From Synechococcus sp. WH 7803 (GTDB lineage: Bacteria; Cyanobacteriota; Cyanobacteriia; PCC-6307; Cyanobiaceae), in NCBI GenBank assembly GCA_000063505.1, contig CT971583.1:1085918-1149917 (forward strand): 64,000 bases of DNA, given 5' to 3'. The translations under genes were made by a program, and so were the position numbers. Below the pieces are notes generated by a model. The model did no database searches. It was not told where the DNA came from and worked only from the letters and a program-made list of their open reading frames with translations. Shown here piece after piece: positions 34,544 to 42,787 of this stretch (within the stretch, counting starts at the first letter, position 1; every line of letters begins with the position of its first letter).

Positions 34544-36415
34544 CTATTGCATACGGGAGACTTCAGCACGAATTGCATATTTTTTTAGCGATTCTTGCAA
34601 TTGCATGGCAATTGAATAGTCAATGCAATCAATCGTATGCTTAGCACCATCCATTAAAGAAAGAAACTCACCTGGTGCTTTGCTAAGTAAACGAGCAAAG
34701 CATTGTTGAATCTCATAGGTATGAAATAATTGATTATGTATAGAAAATGAAATCGCCCAATTTGGGGGCATTAACTCATGACCGTCAATTCTTTGTATTC
34801 CCTCAAGGTCAGAAACAATGAACAGATCATCCCCAGGTTCAATGATTGTGAACCGTGATGGGAATATCTTCAAACTGCTGCGTGGTGACGAACGTCGGCC
34901 GATGACCGTGATTCCATAGCCTTCTTCGAGTCGTGATATGGATAAACCGTTAAGCGTATCGGTTTGCTCAATCGAATATTTAACAATCAGTAAATTTCGT
35001 CCATGAAAGCGAATGACTTGTTCAACGGATTCGCCAAAGGCAGTGGCGATAATCGCGTCAGCTGCAATATCAGTGGTTGAAATAAGAGAGATACCACCTA
35101 ATAACTGACTCATCGAATCAGAGGAGGACAAATGCTTTGTAACGATCGAGAGATTTAACTTGGGATCAATTTTCTGGAGTTCTAAGGCCCAACGTAAATT
35201 ACTGATTAAATCTTTGCAGAGCAAGGCTGCTCCAGTTAGTTTACCTTTTTTTGCCAACTTCATTGCCTTCGCCATTGATAAACCTGTTTCAGACTGAGAA
35301 TCAACACGGAGAACTCCGAAACCCTGCGAACGTAATAATCTAGAGACAATTTGATTGAGTTCCATTCCATCGACTAAGAGCATGGAGTCAACACCTCGTT
35401 TGATGCGTTCATGTCTCCGCAATCCCAAACGTCGACTCAATATTTGGTCTAATATTAGGGCTACAAATAATGATGTTAAAACCGTACCAATAATGGCATA
35501 GATAAGGGTTATGAATAAGACAAATAAGGGGAATTGCATGACTGATTGCTTGCTTTCGTCAATCAAGACATTGACAGGATCAACAAATTCACCTTTTAGG
35601 AGTGCAACGGTCACGAAAACGCCTGTTTGCAGATTTATTTTGTCGAAACTGAATGTCAGTGTTCCCAATACAAGTAAGAAAATCAATAAGAGTACTAGAT
35701 AGTCATAGATTTGCAAGTTTCGCAGACGGTTGCTGATGTTACTCTTTAGTTCTTCTAGTTTGTAAAGCAAGCGATTAATGATTGACTGTAATTCAATTTT
35801 TTGGTGAGACCGTTTGAATCGATAGGGGCGTAGGGATGACTCTGATAAGATGAATTTCTTATGCTTAGGTATTAATTCTTGCTGAAGTCGTAATTCTCGT
35901 TGATGAATTGAGGAGTAATCAAATAGATCTGGATCTGCCTTAGTGAACCGATAGCCATGGCCTTCCATCTGAAAACAGAGATCGTCGTCCGCATTTATAA
36001 GTGATTGTGTTGTTGCATTGGCTGTCAGCAATAATGGATCAACAATCACTAACTTAGGAATTCTGCTTTCAATTAATGAGTTGATATCGCCTTGCTGCTT
36101 AGACGACCGCACGACAATAACAGCGTTAGGATTTAATACACGAGCTTGCAAGGCTGCTTCAAGATTATTTGTTGAATTGGAACTCAGGAAAAGGATGCTT
36201 CGCGCACTGCCAACATCTGCCTGAGAAAGTATGGATGGTTCTCTCATATCACCCAGAACCATCGAATGGCACATCTTATTTTTAAGAGATTTTGATAGCC
36301 ACTTGGGTTCATTTTCATTGATGCACTTAATGCTGATGTTTGTCGGCATCAAGCGCTCAATACATGTCTGCGCTAATGTTCCAACGCCACAGATCAGCAC
36401 CAACGAGCGATTCAT
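34544..36415 (-). CDS. Double-RCK (TrkA-N) membrane protein, ion-channel-like
   Basis: A 623-residue protein with an N-terminal Rossmann-like TrkA-N/RCK domain (LICGVGTLAQTCIERL, LNPNAVIVVRSSKQQGD, about 1-150), a basic linker, two transmembrane helices (about 237-258 and 295-323), a second RCK domain (about 335-490) and a RCK-C-like region. No potassium-filter motif (TVGYG) is visible between the helices, so whether it conducts ions is unclear. It resembles the CASTOR/POLLUX-like group only loosely. It starts 23 bp after ggtA on the same strand, suggesting cotranscription with the glucosylglycerol genes. It is among the most AT-rich genes here. Confidence 0.75.
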   Translation of the reverse strand: MNRSLVLICGVGTLAQTCIERLMPTNISIKCINENEPKWLSKSLKNKMCHSMVLGDMREPSILSQADVGSARSILFLSSNSTNNLEAALQARVLNPNAVIVVRSSKQQGDINSLIESRIPKLVIVDPLLLTANATTQSLINADDDLCFQMEGHGYRFTKADPDLFDYSSIHQRELRLQQELIPKHKKFILSESSLRPYRFKRSHQKIELQSIINRLLYKLEELKSNISNRLRNLQIYDYLVLLLIFLLVLGTLTFSFDKINLQTGVFVTVALLKGEFVDPVNVLIDESKQSVMQFPLFVLFITLIYAIIGTVLTSLFVALILDQILSRRLGLRRHERIKRGVDSMLLVDGMELNQIVSRLLRSQGFGVLRVDSQSETGLSMAKAMKLAKKGKLTGAALLCKDLISNLRWALELQKIDPKLNLSIVTKHLSSSDSMSQLLGGISLISTTDIAADAIIATAFGESVEQVIRFHGRNLLIVKYSIEQTDTLNGLSISRLEEGYGITVIGRRSSPRSSLKIFPSRFTIIEPGDDLFIVSDLEGIQRIDGHELMPPNWAISFSIHNQLFHTYEIQQCFARLLSKAPGEFLSLMDGAKHTIDCIDYSIAMQLQESLKKYAIRAEVSRMQ

Positions 36416-36438
36416 AAAATTCAGAATCTTCTAGAAAT

Positions 36439-37410
36439 TTAGCTTGTACGCAATCCTGTCTTTGCATCGAACCTAAAAACTTTTGATTGTTGCCATGTCA
36501 CAAAGAGTCGTTCTGGACACTGAAATGACGGCTCCGCGACCATCCTTAGGCCGCCTTCGGCGGATTCAAGATAAAGAAGTTGCGTGTTGCCGAGCCATTC
36601 TCGTGAGACAAGCCGACAAGGGAGTCCTGATTCACTGAATTTCAGGTCTTCGGGACGTATGGCTTGGATCTGATGATCACGAGGCTTCAGACAATTGATT
36701 TGAGGTCGACCTAAAAATTGGGCGACAAACAGTGAGTTCGGATTGTTATAGAGATGGATGGGTGTATCCAACTGGACGATTTCTCCGTTGTTAATAATTG
36801 CAATTTTATTTGCCATTGCCAATGCCTCATTTTGATCATGTGTGACATACACAGTTGGCTTTCCTTGATCCAAGATTAGGCGTCGTAATTCAGGTCGAAT
36901 TTGCTCACGTAATTGTGCATCTAAATTACTCATTGGTTCATCAAGCAAATACACCATTGCATTTCTAAGTAGTGCACGGGCAAGTGCAACCCTCTGTCTT
37001 TGACCACCAGACAGAGCTGAGGGCCGGTGATTTGCACGATCTGCCAACTGGACAAGATCAAGAATGTGTTGAATTCTTCGCGATCTTTCCTCGATGCGCA
37101 CACCACGAATTCGCAATCCGAGCTCGAGATTTTCGTAGACAGTTAAATGAGGAAGCAGAGCATAACTCTGAAAAACCATACCCACGGCCCGCTCTGAGGG
37201 AGGTAGGTGTGTGACATCACGATTGCCAAACTTGATAGTGCCCTGCTGGCAACGATCTAAGCCCGCAATCAAACGAAGCGTAGAGCTTTTCCCACAGCCA
37301 CTGGGACCCACCAGAACAAGGCACTCATCCTGTTTGACAGAAAAACTCAAATCATGAACAATCCATTTTGCATTGATTTGCCGTCCAACAGATTGAAGTT
37401 CGAGGGTCAT
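36439..37410 (-). CDS. ggtA: Glucosylglycerol ABC transporter ATPase GgtA
   Basis: A 323-residue ATPase of the MalK/UgpC group. Walker A is GPSGCGKSS, the signature LSGGQRQRVALARALL, Walker B VYLLDEP, and a C-terminal TOBE-like region (IQAIRPEDLKFS) follows. It powers import of leaked glucosylglycerol and of external sucrose or trehalose in the Ggt system. It overlaps ggtD by 4 nt. Assignment to the osmolyte system rests on the linked ggtB, ggtC, ggtD and ggpS genes. Confidence 0.87.
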   Translation of the reverse strand: MTLELQSVGRQINAKWIVHDLSFSVKQDECLVLVGPSGCGKSSTLRLIAGLDRCQQGTIKFGNRDVTHLPPSERAVGMVFQSYALLPHLTVYENLELGLRIRGVRIEERSRRIQHILDLVQLADRANHRPSALSGGQRQRVALARALLRNAMVYLLDEPMSNLDAQLREQIRPELRRLILDQGKPTVYVTHDQNEALAMANKIAIINNGEIVQLDTPIHLYNNPNSLFVAQFLGRPQINCLKPRDHQIQAIRPEDLKFSESGLPCRLVSREWLGNTQLLYLESAEGGLRMVAEPSFQCPERLFVTWQQSKVFRFDAKTGLRTS

Positions 37411-38222
37411 CCTTTTACTGCTCCACTGGTGAGTCCTGAAACAATCGGCTTTTGAAAAACGATCACTAAAAGTATGAGTGGGATCGCGCCAAGTACCGTT
37501 GCGGCAGCGTAGGCACCGTAGGGGACCGAATGAATTGATGAACCAGCAATACGCGCCATTGCAACTGGAAGGGTGAGCTTCGATGTTTCACTGATCCATG
37601 TTAGAGCAATCGGATATTCATTCCATGAGAACAAGAAAACGAGGATTGCTGTGCTAGCAATTGCTGGAGCTAGTAACGGGATATAGATCCAGCGAAAACG
37701 ATTGATTAACGTCAGTCCTTCAACACGCGCTGCATCATCCAGCTCCGGCGGGATGGATGTGAATGCGCTGCCTAATAATAATATCGCAAGCGGTTGTGAC
37801 AAGGCTGTGTACGGCAAAGCCAGAGCAAAAAGATTATTTCCTAAGGAGAGAGCTCTTGCAATTTCCAGTAAGGCGAGAAATAGCAATACATACGGAAAGA
37901 GTGCACAACCAACAAGTATTATGCGGATGAGATTTGACTTTGTTGTTGATAATTTGCTGAGCGAATATGCAGCTGGAAGTGCGATAATCAGCGTGAGTAG
38001 TGTGGCAAGGATGCCAACAAACAAGCTGTTAATCAGATACAGAAAAAATGGAGGATTGGCTGAGATCACACTGCGATAGTGTTCCAGCGTCCAACGGTTT
38101 GCCATTGTCTCAAATGGAGTGACTAAGGCTTGATCTGTTGAAAATGATGTATAAAGTTGCCAAAGGAGCGGTGCCAATGACCATGCAAGAAGGAGAATAA
38201 TCGAAGCTGATTTAAGTTTCAT
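37407..38222 (-). CDS. ggtD: Glucosylglycerol transporter permease GgtD
   Basis: A 271-residue MalG-type permease with six membrane segments and the EAA loop DDAARVEGLTLINRFRWIY followed by IPLLAP. The start MKLKSASIILLLAW places its ATG in the ATGA overlap with the ggtC stop (38219-38222); the longer in-frame ORF to 38270 overlaps ggtC too far. It pairs with GgtC. Length and topology are normal. It lies in the middle of a five-gene operon in which every junction overlaps by 4 nt. Confidence 0.85.
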   Translation of the reverse strand: MKLKSASIILLLAWSLAPLLWQLYTSFSTDQALVTPFETMANRWTLEHYRSVISANPPFFLYLINSLFVGILATLLTLIIALPAAYSLSKLSTTKSNLIRIILVGCALFPYVLLFLALLEIARALSLGNNLFALALPYTALSQPLAILLLGSAFTSIPPELDDAARVEGLTLINRFRWIYIPLLAPAIASTAILVFLFSWNEYPIALTWISETSKLTLPVAMARIAGSSIHSVPYGAYAAATVLGAIPLILLVIVFQKPIVSGLTSGAVKG

Positions 38223-39091
38223 TCTGTCACTGCCATTGATCCGCGTTGATTCAAGAGAATCATTAACCACCAGCCAAAAGCCACGATTGTGCTCAACAGA
38301 ACAAAGCTGGCAATCATGATGGTAGCGCTATATCCAAAGTCGAGGAATCGCAGAGCATTCCAATAGGCATAGAGCGCAAGGCTTTCAGTGCTGCTGGCTG
38401 GTCCTCCTCCTGTCATCACTTGTACGAGGTCAAACACACCAAAAGCCTGTGCCAGCCTGAATGTCATCGCGAGCCCCAGATAGGGTTTCAATAATGGCAA
38501 TGTAATCTTGCGAAAGCAAGTGAACGATGAAGCTCCTTCGAGAGTACAAGCTTCATAAAGATCGTTTGGAATGCTTTGTAGTCCTGCAAGCAAAATCAGA
38601 GCAACGAATGGCGTTGTTTTCCAAACATCGGCGTACACTAATGCAATCCATGCAAAGGATGGATTCCCCAGTATGTTCAGCGATATTCCTGATAGAGATG
38701 TGAATTGATCGATAGGTCCGTATGGCGTATTGAAGATCCATCGCCAACCAAGTGCCATTACGGTTGTTGGTAATGCCCATGGGATTAATGCTGCCGAGCG
38801 AATCAGTCCCCTTTTTCTCATTGGTTGGTGAAGAAGTAGTGCAATCGCTAGGCCCAGGAGAAGCTCGAAGCCAACGGACGCAAATGCAAAGCGGAGTGTT
38901 TGTATGAGGTCTTGCCAATAGCGTTGATCATGCATGAGTCGCAACCAATTGGCTCCATCATTTGCGATTGGCTGGAGCCCCGTTAACACTGAATCCGCAT
39001 GAAAACTCAGCCATGCGTATCGGAGTAAGGGCAGTCCAAAGACACTTGCTAATAAAAGAAATGCAGGAATCAGTAGATAGACAACAGTCAT
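38219..39091 (-). CDS. ggtC: Glucosylglycerol transporter permease GgtC
   Basis: A 290-residue MalF-type permease with six predicted helices. The EAA loop reads DLYEACTLEGASSFTCFRKI then TLPLLKP, with a Cys where many members have Ala. The start MTVVYLLIPAFLLLASVFGL gives a direct membrane start without a long periplasmic loop. It forms the membrane channel together with GgtD and contacts GgtA. Junctions with ggtB and ggtD are ATGA overlaps. Confidence 0.85.
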   Translation of the reverse strand: MTVVYLLIPAFLLLASVFGLPLLRYAWLSFHADSVLTGLQPIANDGANWLRLMHDQRYWQDLIQTLRFAFASVGFELLLGLAIALLLHQPMRKRGLIRSAALIPWALPTTVMALGWRWIFNTPYGPIDQFTSLSGISLNILGNPSFAWIALVYADVWKTTPFVALILLAGLQSIPNDLYEACTLEGASSFTCFRKITLPLLKPYLGLAMTFRLAQAFGVFDLVQVMTGGGPASSTESLALYAYWNALRFLDFGYSATIMIASFVLLSTIVAFGWWLMILLNQRGSMAVTE

Positions 39092-40377
39092 TTCATCAGT
39101 CCTCCTGCCGCAAGCATGATTTGTTCTGAGGTACTTGTTGCATTCTTCATCGATATTTTTGCAGTCAATTCCTGTGTAAGAGATTCACTAAGGTTGCGCT
39201 GAAGGACGTCACTAAGTTGGGCATAGACTGGCGTCTCAGGTCGCATTCTGCCAACCTTAAGAGCCTTATAGAGTTCAATAATGTAGGGATATTTTTCGAG
39301 CATTATTGGATCTTCGTAGATAGATTTTAGCGTTGGTGTATATCCATACTCTTCAAACATTTTCAATTGCGACTCTTTCGACGTTAAAAATTTGAAAGCC
39401 TCGATCACTGCTTCTTTGTGTTTAGATCCTTTGAGCAAACTAAAACCCCAACTCCCGACTGTTGATGCGGGTGAAGCTCCTGGAGCTGCGACCATTGTCG
39501 ATATTCCAACCTTTCCTCGTACGCGACTGTCTTCTTTTTGAAGTTCGGCCCATGCATAGGGCCAGTTGCGCATGAATGCACTATCACCGGACTTGAAGCT
39601 CTGCAAGGTTTCAGATTCAGCATAGTTGGTTACTGCTTCTGGGCTGATGCCCTCTTGAATCAAATCAGTAAGCCATTGTGCTGCATTCACCCCTGGTTTT
39701 TGATCCAAACCAAAAGTTCCACGATCTGGATTAAACCAATTACCGCCAAAACCATCAATCATTTCGAGATAGACACAACTTAATCCTTCATATTGGCGTC
39801 CCTGCCATACGTATCCCCAGGGTACTTTTTTGTTGTTTTGAAGATTGCGACTCACAGCCACCAACTCATCTGGTGTTGATGGTGGTTTCTCCATGAGATC
39901 TGTTCGCCAGAACAACAGGCCAATATCAGCGACCAAAGGCCATCGGTATAAAACACCTTGATAGTTATTCCCTAGCTGGGCACCATTGGTTAAATCGTTG
40001 ATGTCTGATTCGTCAAATCCGTTGTCCAGTGCTTCAAGCCACCCTGCTCGCGCATACTTCGGTAGCCACGTGATATCCATCAACAGGGCGTCAAAGGGGG
40101 TGTCTCCTAACAACAAGCTACTGATTGCCAGATCGGATATTGCTTCTGTTTCAAGGGGACCACGAATGACGTCGAGGTGAATTGACTTCTCATACTTTTG
40201 ATTAAAATCCTTCACCAGATCTCTTGTCGAGTCAGCAAAAGGAGCAGGCATCAAAATTGTGACGGGTTCAATTTCCTGAGCAGTCAATGTCGGAATCAAG
40301 ACAAGGGAAAGAACGAGTGACAACCCGATTGTCAGCCCGACCGATAGTTTCTTGCGCCAACGAAACATCAGCTTCAA
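39088..40377 (-). CDS. ggtB: Glucosylglycerol-binding protein GgtB
   Basis: A 429-residue extracytoplasmic solute-binding protein of family 1. The signal peptide is basic then hydrophobic (KKLSVGLTIGLSLVLSLVLI), with cleavage near LTAQE. The mature part has the usual SBP_bac segments (LGDTPFDALLMDITWLPKYA, GVLYRWPLVADIGLLFWRTD, FMRNWPYAWAEL). There is no lipobox cysteine. Members of this group bind sugars or glucosylglycerol; the osmolyte assignment follows from the operon. It overlaps ggpS by 4 nt. Confidence 0.87.
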   Translation of the reverse strand: MKLMFRWRKKLSVGLTIGLSLVLSLVLIPTLTAQEIEPVTILMPAPFADSTRDLVKDFNQKYEKSIHLDVIRGPLETEAISDLAISSLLLGDTPFDALLMDITWLPKYARAGWLEALDNGFDESDINDLTNGAQLGNNYQGVLYRWPLVADIGLLFWRTDLMEKPPSTPDELVAVSRNLQNNKKVPWGYVWQGRQYEGLSCVYLEMIDGFGGNWFNPDRGTFGLDQKPGVNAAQWLTDLIQEGISPEAVTNYAESETLQSFKSGDSAFMRNWPYAWAELQKEDSRVRGKVGISTMVAAPGASPASTVGSWGFSLLKGSKHKEAVIEAFKFLTSKESQLKMFEEYGYTPTLKSIYEDPIMLEKYPYIIELYKALKVGRMRPETPVYAQLSDVLQRNLSESLTQELTAKISMKNATSTSEQIMLAAGGLMK

Positions 40378-41864
40378 TCCACGGTTTCTAGTGACTGCAT
40401 TTGTTCATTAGCCCAGTCTGTAACCGTAAACTCGTCAACCGCATCAACCATTTTTTTCATTCTGGAGACTTGTTCTTCTTGCGGTAAAGCCAATGCAGTT
40501 TCAATTGCATCATCCATTTGTTTATGTGAGTATGGATTTGTTAAAAGAGCTCCATCAAGCACAACTGAAGCCCCTGTAAATTCTGACAAAACAAGAACCC
40601 CGTCTCTGCCTTTACGTGCAGCCACATATTCCTTGGCCACGAGATTGAGACCATCCCTTAAGGGTGTAATCCAGCAAATATCCGACTTTGAAAACCACGC
40701 AATCATTTCCTCATAGGGGATACGGTTGGTTGAAAAGCGAATTGGCACCCAATCAATCAAACTGAACCGTCCATTGATACGCCCTGCCGTTTCTTCAATC
40801 AGTCGTTGAGTTTCTTCATAGATTTTCATCCCTGAAGCAGCTGCAACGCAAGCCAACATCAAAACTACCTTTCCATGCAGATCCGGCCGCCTCTCCAGTA
40901 ATCGCTCGAATGCGAGTAGAAGTTCTTCATTCCCCTTTGTGTAGTCGACGCGGCTTGCTGAGAGAATGAGCTTTCGCCCCTTTTTTGTGTCTTCATCAAT
41001 TTTCTTGCTTAACTCAGCAACATCGTTGCGTACGGCGAGGGTCTGAATCACGTCTGGTGAGGTACCGACAGGTGAAGAGACGAGTTTAACTTTACGATTC
41101 TTGTATTTAAGCCATGGTGTTTCAGTTGGTTCAGTTAAAGCAGAACCAAATTTTAGGAATTTCGTTGCAACACTCTCTTTCGGCCCTTTTTCAACGCCAA
41201 GCAGACAGCTTGCAGCACGGGCAAAATTTTCTGTGTAGCGCGGTATGTGGAATCCAACCACATCGCAAGCTAATAAACTCTCGATGATTTGTTTTCTCCA
41301 CGGCAGTATGGCAAAGACGTCATTGCCTGGAAATGGCGTGTGATGAAAAAATGCTATTTTTAAATCAGGACGTTTCTCACGGATAAAACCTGAAACGAGC
41401 CATAAGTTGTAGTCGTGAATCCAAACTGTGGCACCTTCTGCTGCTTCAGCGCAGGCAGCATTAGCAAATCGTTGATTAACCTCTTCAAATATTTGCCAAT
41501 TTGCATTGTTTACATCAAAATATGTTGGAAATGTATGAAGAATTGGCCAAAATGATTCTTTTGATGTTACGTGGTAAAAACTTGAAATTTGTTCTTGCTC
41601 AAGCGGGATCCTCCTCAACGAAAAAGTTGCGGGATTGTTCATTACAATCCTTTCGTCGCGTTCGTTTTTTACATCATCAACTCGACGCCATGCAATCCAT
41701 GTGCCATTCTCTCTACTGCGAAATAAGTTTCTTAGGGTTGGTATGATGCCATTGGGGCTTTTTTGGTCTCTCCAAATTCGATTTCCGAGTTCGTCGGTTG
41801 ACTCATCAAATGGAGTTCGATGATAGAGAATGATAAAGTCACTTTTGCCTTCATTTATCAGCAT
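40374..41864 (-). CDS. ggpS: Glucosylglycerol-phosphate synthase GgpS
   Basis: A 496-residue GT20-family enzyme related to trehalose-6-phosphate synthase. It makes glucosylglycerol-3-phosphate from ADP-glucose and glycerol-3-phosphate, the main compatible solute of many marine cyanobacteria. Recognisable segments are TVWIHDYNLWLV, FFHHTPFPGNDVFAILPWRK, LSASRVDYTKGNEELLLAFE and TPLRDGLNLVAKEYVAAR. The phosphatase gene (stpA/ggpP) is not in the window. It heads the operon ggpS-ggtB-ggtC-ggtD-ggtA, and a CATAATGG motif with an upstream TTGACA lies in front of it. Confidence 0.93.
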   Translation of the reverse strand: MLINEGKSDFIILYHRTPFDESTDELGNRIWRDQKSPNGIIPTLRNLFRSRENGTWIAWRRVDDVKNERDERIVMNNPATFSLRRIPLEQEQISSFYHVTSKESFWPILHTFPTYFDVNNANWQIFEEVNQRFANAACAEAAEGATVWIHDYNLWLVSGFIREKRPDLKIAFFHHTPFPGNDVFAILPWRKQIIESLLACDVVGFHIPRYTENFARAASCLLGVEKGPKESVATKFLKFGSALTEPTETPWLKYKNRKVKLVSSPVGTSPDVIQTLAVRNDVAELSKKIDEDTKKGRKLILSASRVDYTKGNEELLLAFERLLERRPDLHGKVVLMLACVAAASGMKIYEETQRLIEETAGRINGRFSLIDWVPIRFSTNRIPYEEMIAWFSKSDICWITPLRDGLNLVAKEYVAARKGRDGVLVLSEFTGASVVLDGALLTNPYSHKQMDDAIETALALPQEEQVSRMKKMVDAVDEFTVTDWANEQMQSLETVD

Positions 41865-41895
41865 TTCTCGAAAAAACAGTTAATCCACTTCCACC

Positions 41896-41921
41896 ATTAT
41901 GCAAAATCAGTGATTTGTCAA
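41896..41921 (-). promoter_or_regulatory. Candidate promoter of ggpS operon
   Basis: On the minus strand TTGACA (41916-41921) precedes CATAAT (41896-41901) with a short 14-nt spacer, followed by GG as in the sphX and corA promoters. The leader would be about 25 nt. The suboptimal spacing could mean regulated or alternative-sigma use, or a coincidental -35. Confidence 0.4.
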
Positions 41922-41925
41922 TCGT

Positions 41926-42483
41926 TTATGAGGTTTGTAATCCCTTCAGTGCTTCCAAAACCTCCTGAGCGTGGCCTACGGGCCTCACACCTGTCCATCG
42001 CGCTTGAACGACACCAGAAGGATCGATCAAAAAAGTGTGTCGTAGTGAATATGGCGCCATCCAGGAGCCGTAGCTGCGACTGACGACGCCATCATGGTCG
42101 GAAAGAAGGGTGAAGCCGAGGTCTTCGCTGTTGCAGAACGATTCGTGGTCTTCCACAGAATCAGCACTGATGGCTGTGATTTCACAGTTCAGCTTTTGAA
42201 ATTCAGTCAGAGTATCTTGAAAGCCATGGGCTTCGATTGTGCACCCTGAAGTGAAATCTCTGGGATAGAAGTAGAGAACCAGCCACCGTCCACTCCAATC
42301 AGAGAGCGTCCAACGATTTTTCTCTGGATCGTTGAGGTTGGTTCCCGCAAGCTCAAAATCTGGAGCTGATGAACCTATTTCCGGTGCTACACCTCCAAGC
42401 GCCCAGGTTTTGCCCGGACGCAATGTGATCGCAGCGGCTGCCACTAAACCTGATTGCAGCAGTTGGCGCCGGTTCATCAACAC
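41926..42483 (-). CDS. Exported peroxiredoxin of the Bcp/PrxQ group
   Basis: A 185-residue thioredoxin-fold peroxidase. The N-terminus NRRQLLQSGLVAAAAITL followed by a cleavage-like WALGG is a probable twin-arginine signal; ATG at 42477 would give the same protein two residues shorter. The peroxidatic cysteine is in DFTSGCTIEAHGF. The typical PrxQ resolving cysteine five residues later is replaced by His, so resolution must use another Cys (NCEIT or SFCNSE) or a partner. Expected function: reducing peroxides at the thylakoid or periplasmic face. It lies just upstream of the ggpS promoter region and 10 bp after rpmB. Confidence 0.88.
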   Translation of the reverse strand: MLMNRRQLLQSGLVAAAAITLRPGKTWALGGVAPEIGSSAPDFELAGTNLNDPEKNRWTLSDWSGRWLVLYFYPRDFTSGCTIEAHGFQDTLTEFQKLNCEITAISADSVEDHESFCNSEDLGFTLLSDHDGVVSRSYGSWMAPYSLRHTFLIDPSGVVQARWTGVRPVGHAQEVLEALKGLQTS

Positions 42484-42493
42484 AGTGATTGGA

Positions 42494-42730
42494 TCAAAGA
42501 CGGGCTAAATCAATTCCCAGGGACTTGGCGTAAGCACCGAGACCCTTTTTCTGAATCGTTTTCAAAGCGCGGGTTGTGATCCGCAGGTTGACCCATCGCT
42601 TGCCTTCAGCCCACCACAGGCGGCGCTGTTGCAGGTTGGCCTGTTGCAGCTTCTTGGTACGAATGTGGGAATGGCTGACAGCCATGCCGTTATTGGCTTT
42701 CGTACCCGTGAGCTGACACACCCTCGACAT
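42494..42730 (-). CDS. rpmB: 50S ribosomal protein L28
   Basis: A 78-residue L28. [20 protein letters not shown] followed by [19 protein letters not shown] is diagnostic. The start at 42730 is chosen over the earlier in-frame start because the family begins SRxC. Bacterial zinc-type L28 has extra cysteines; only one Cys is present here. It follows htpG by 57 bp and precedes the peroxiredoxin on the same strand. Confidence 0.93.
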   Translation of the reverse strand: MSRVCQLTGTKANNGMAVSHSHIRTKKLQQANLQQRRLWWAEGKRWVNLRITTRALKTIQKKGLGAYAKSLGIDLARL

Positions 42731-42787
42731 GATCCCGATCCCTTGAAAACGTGGCACTTGCCAAGGGCCAATCTTAGCAAACGGGCC

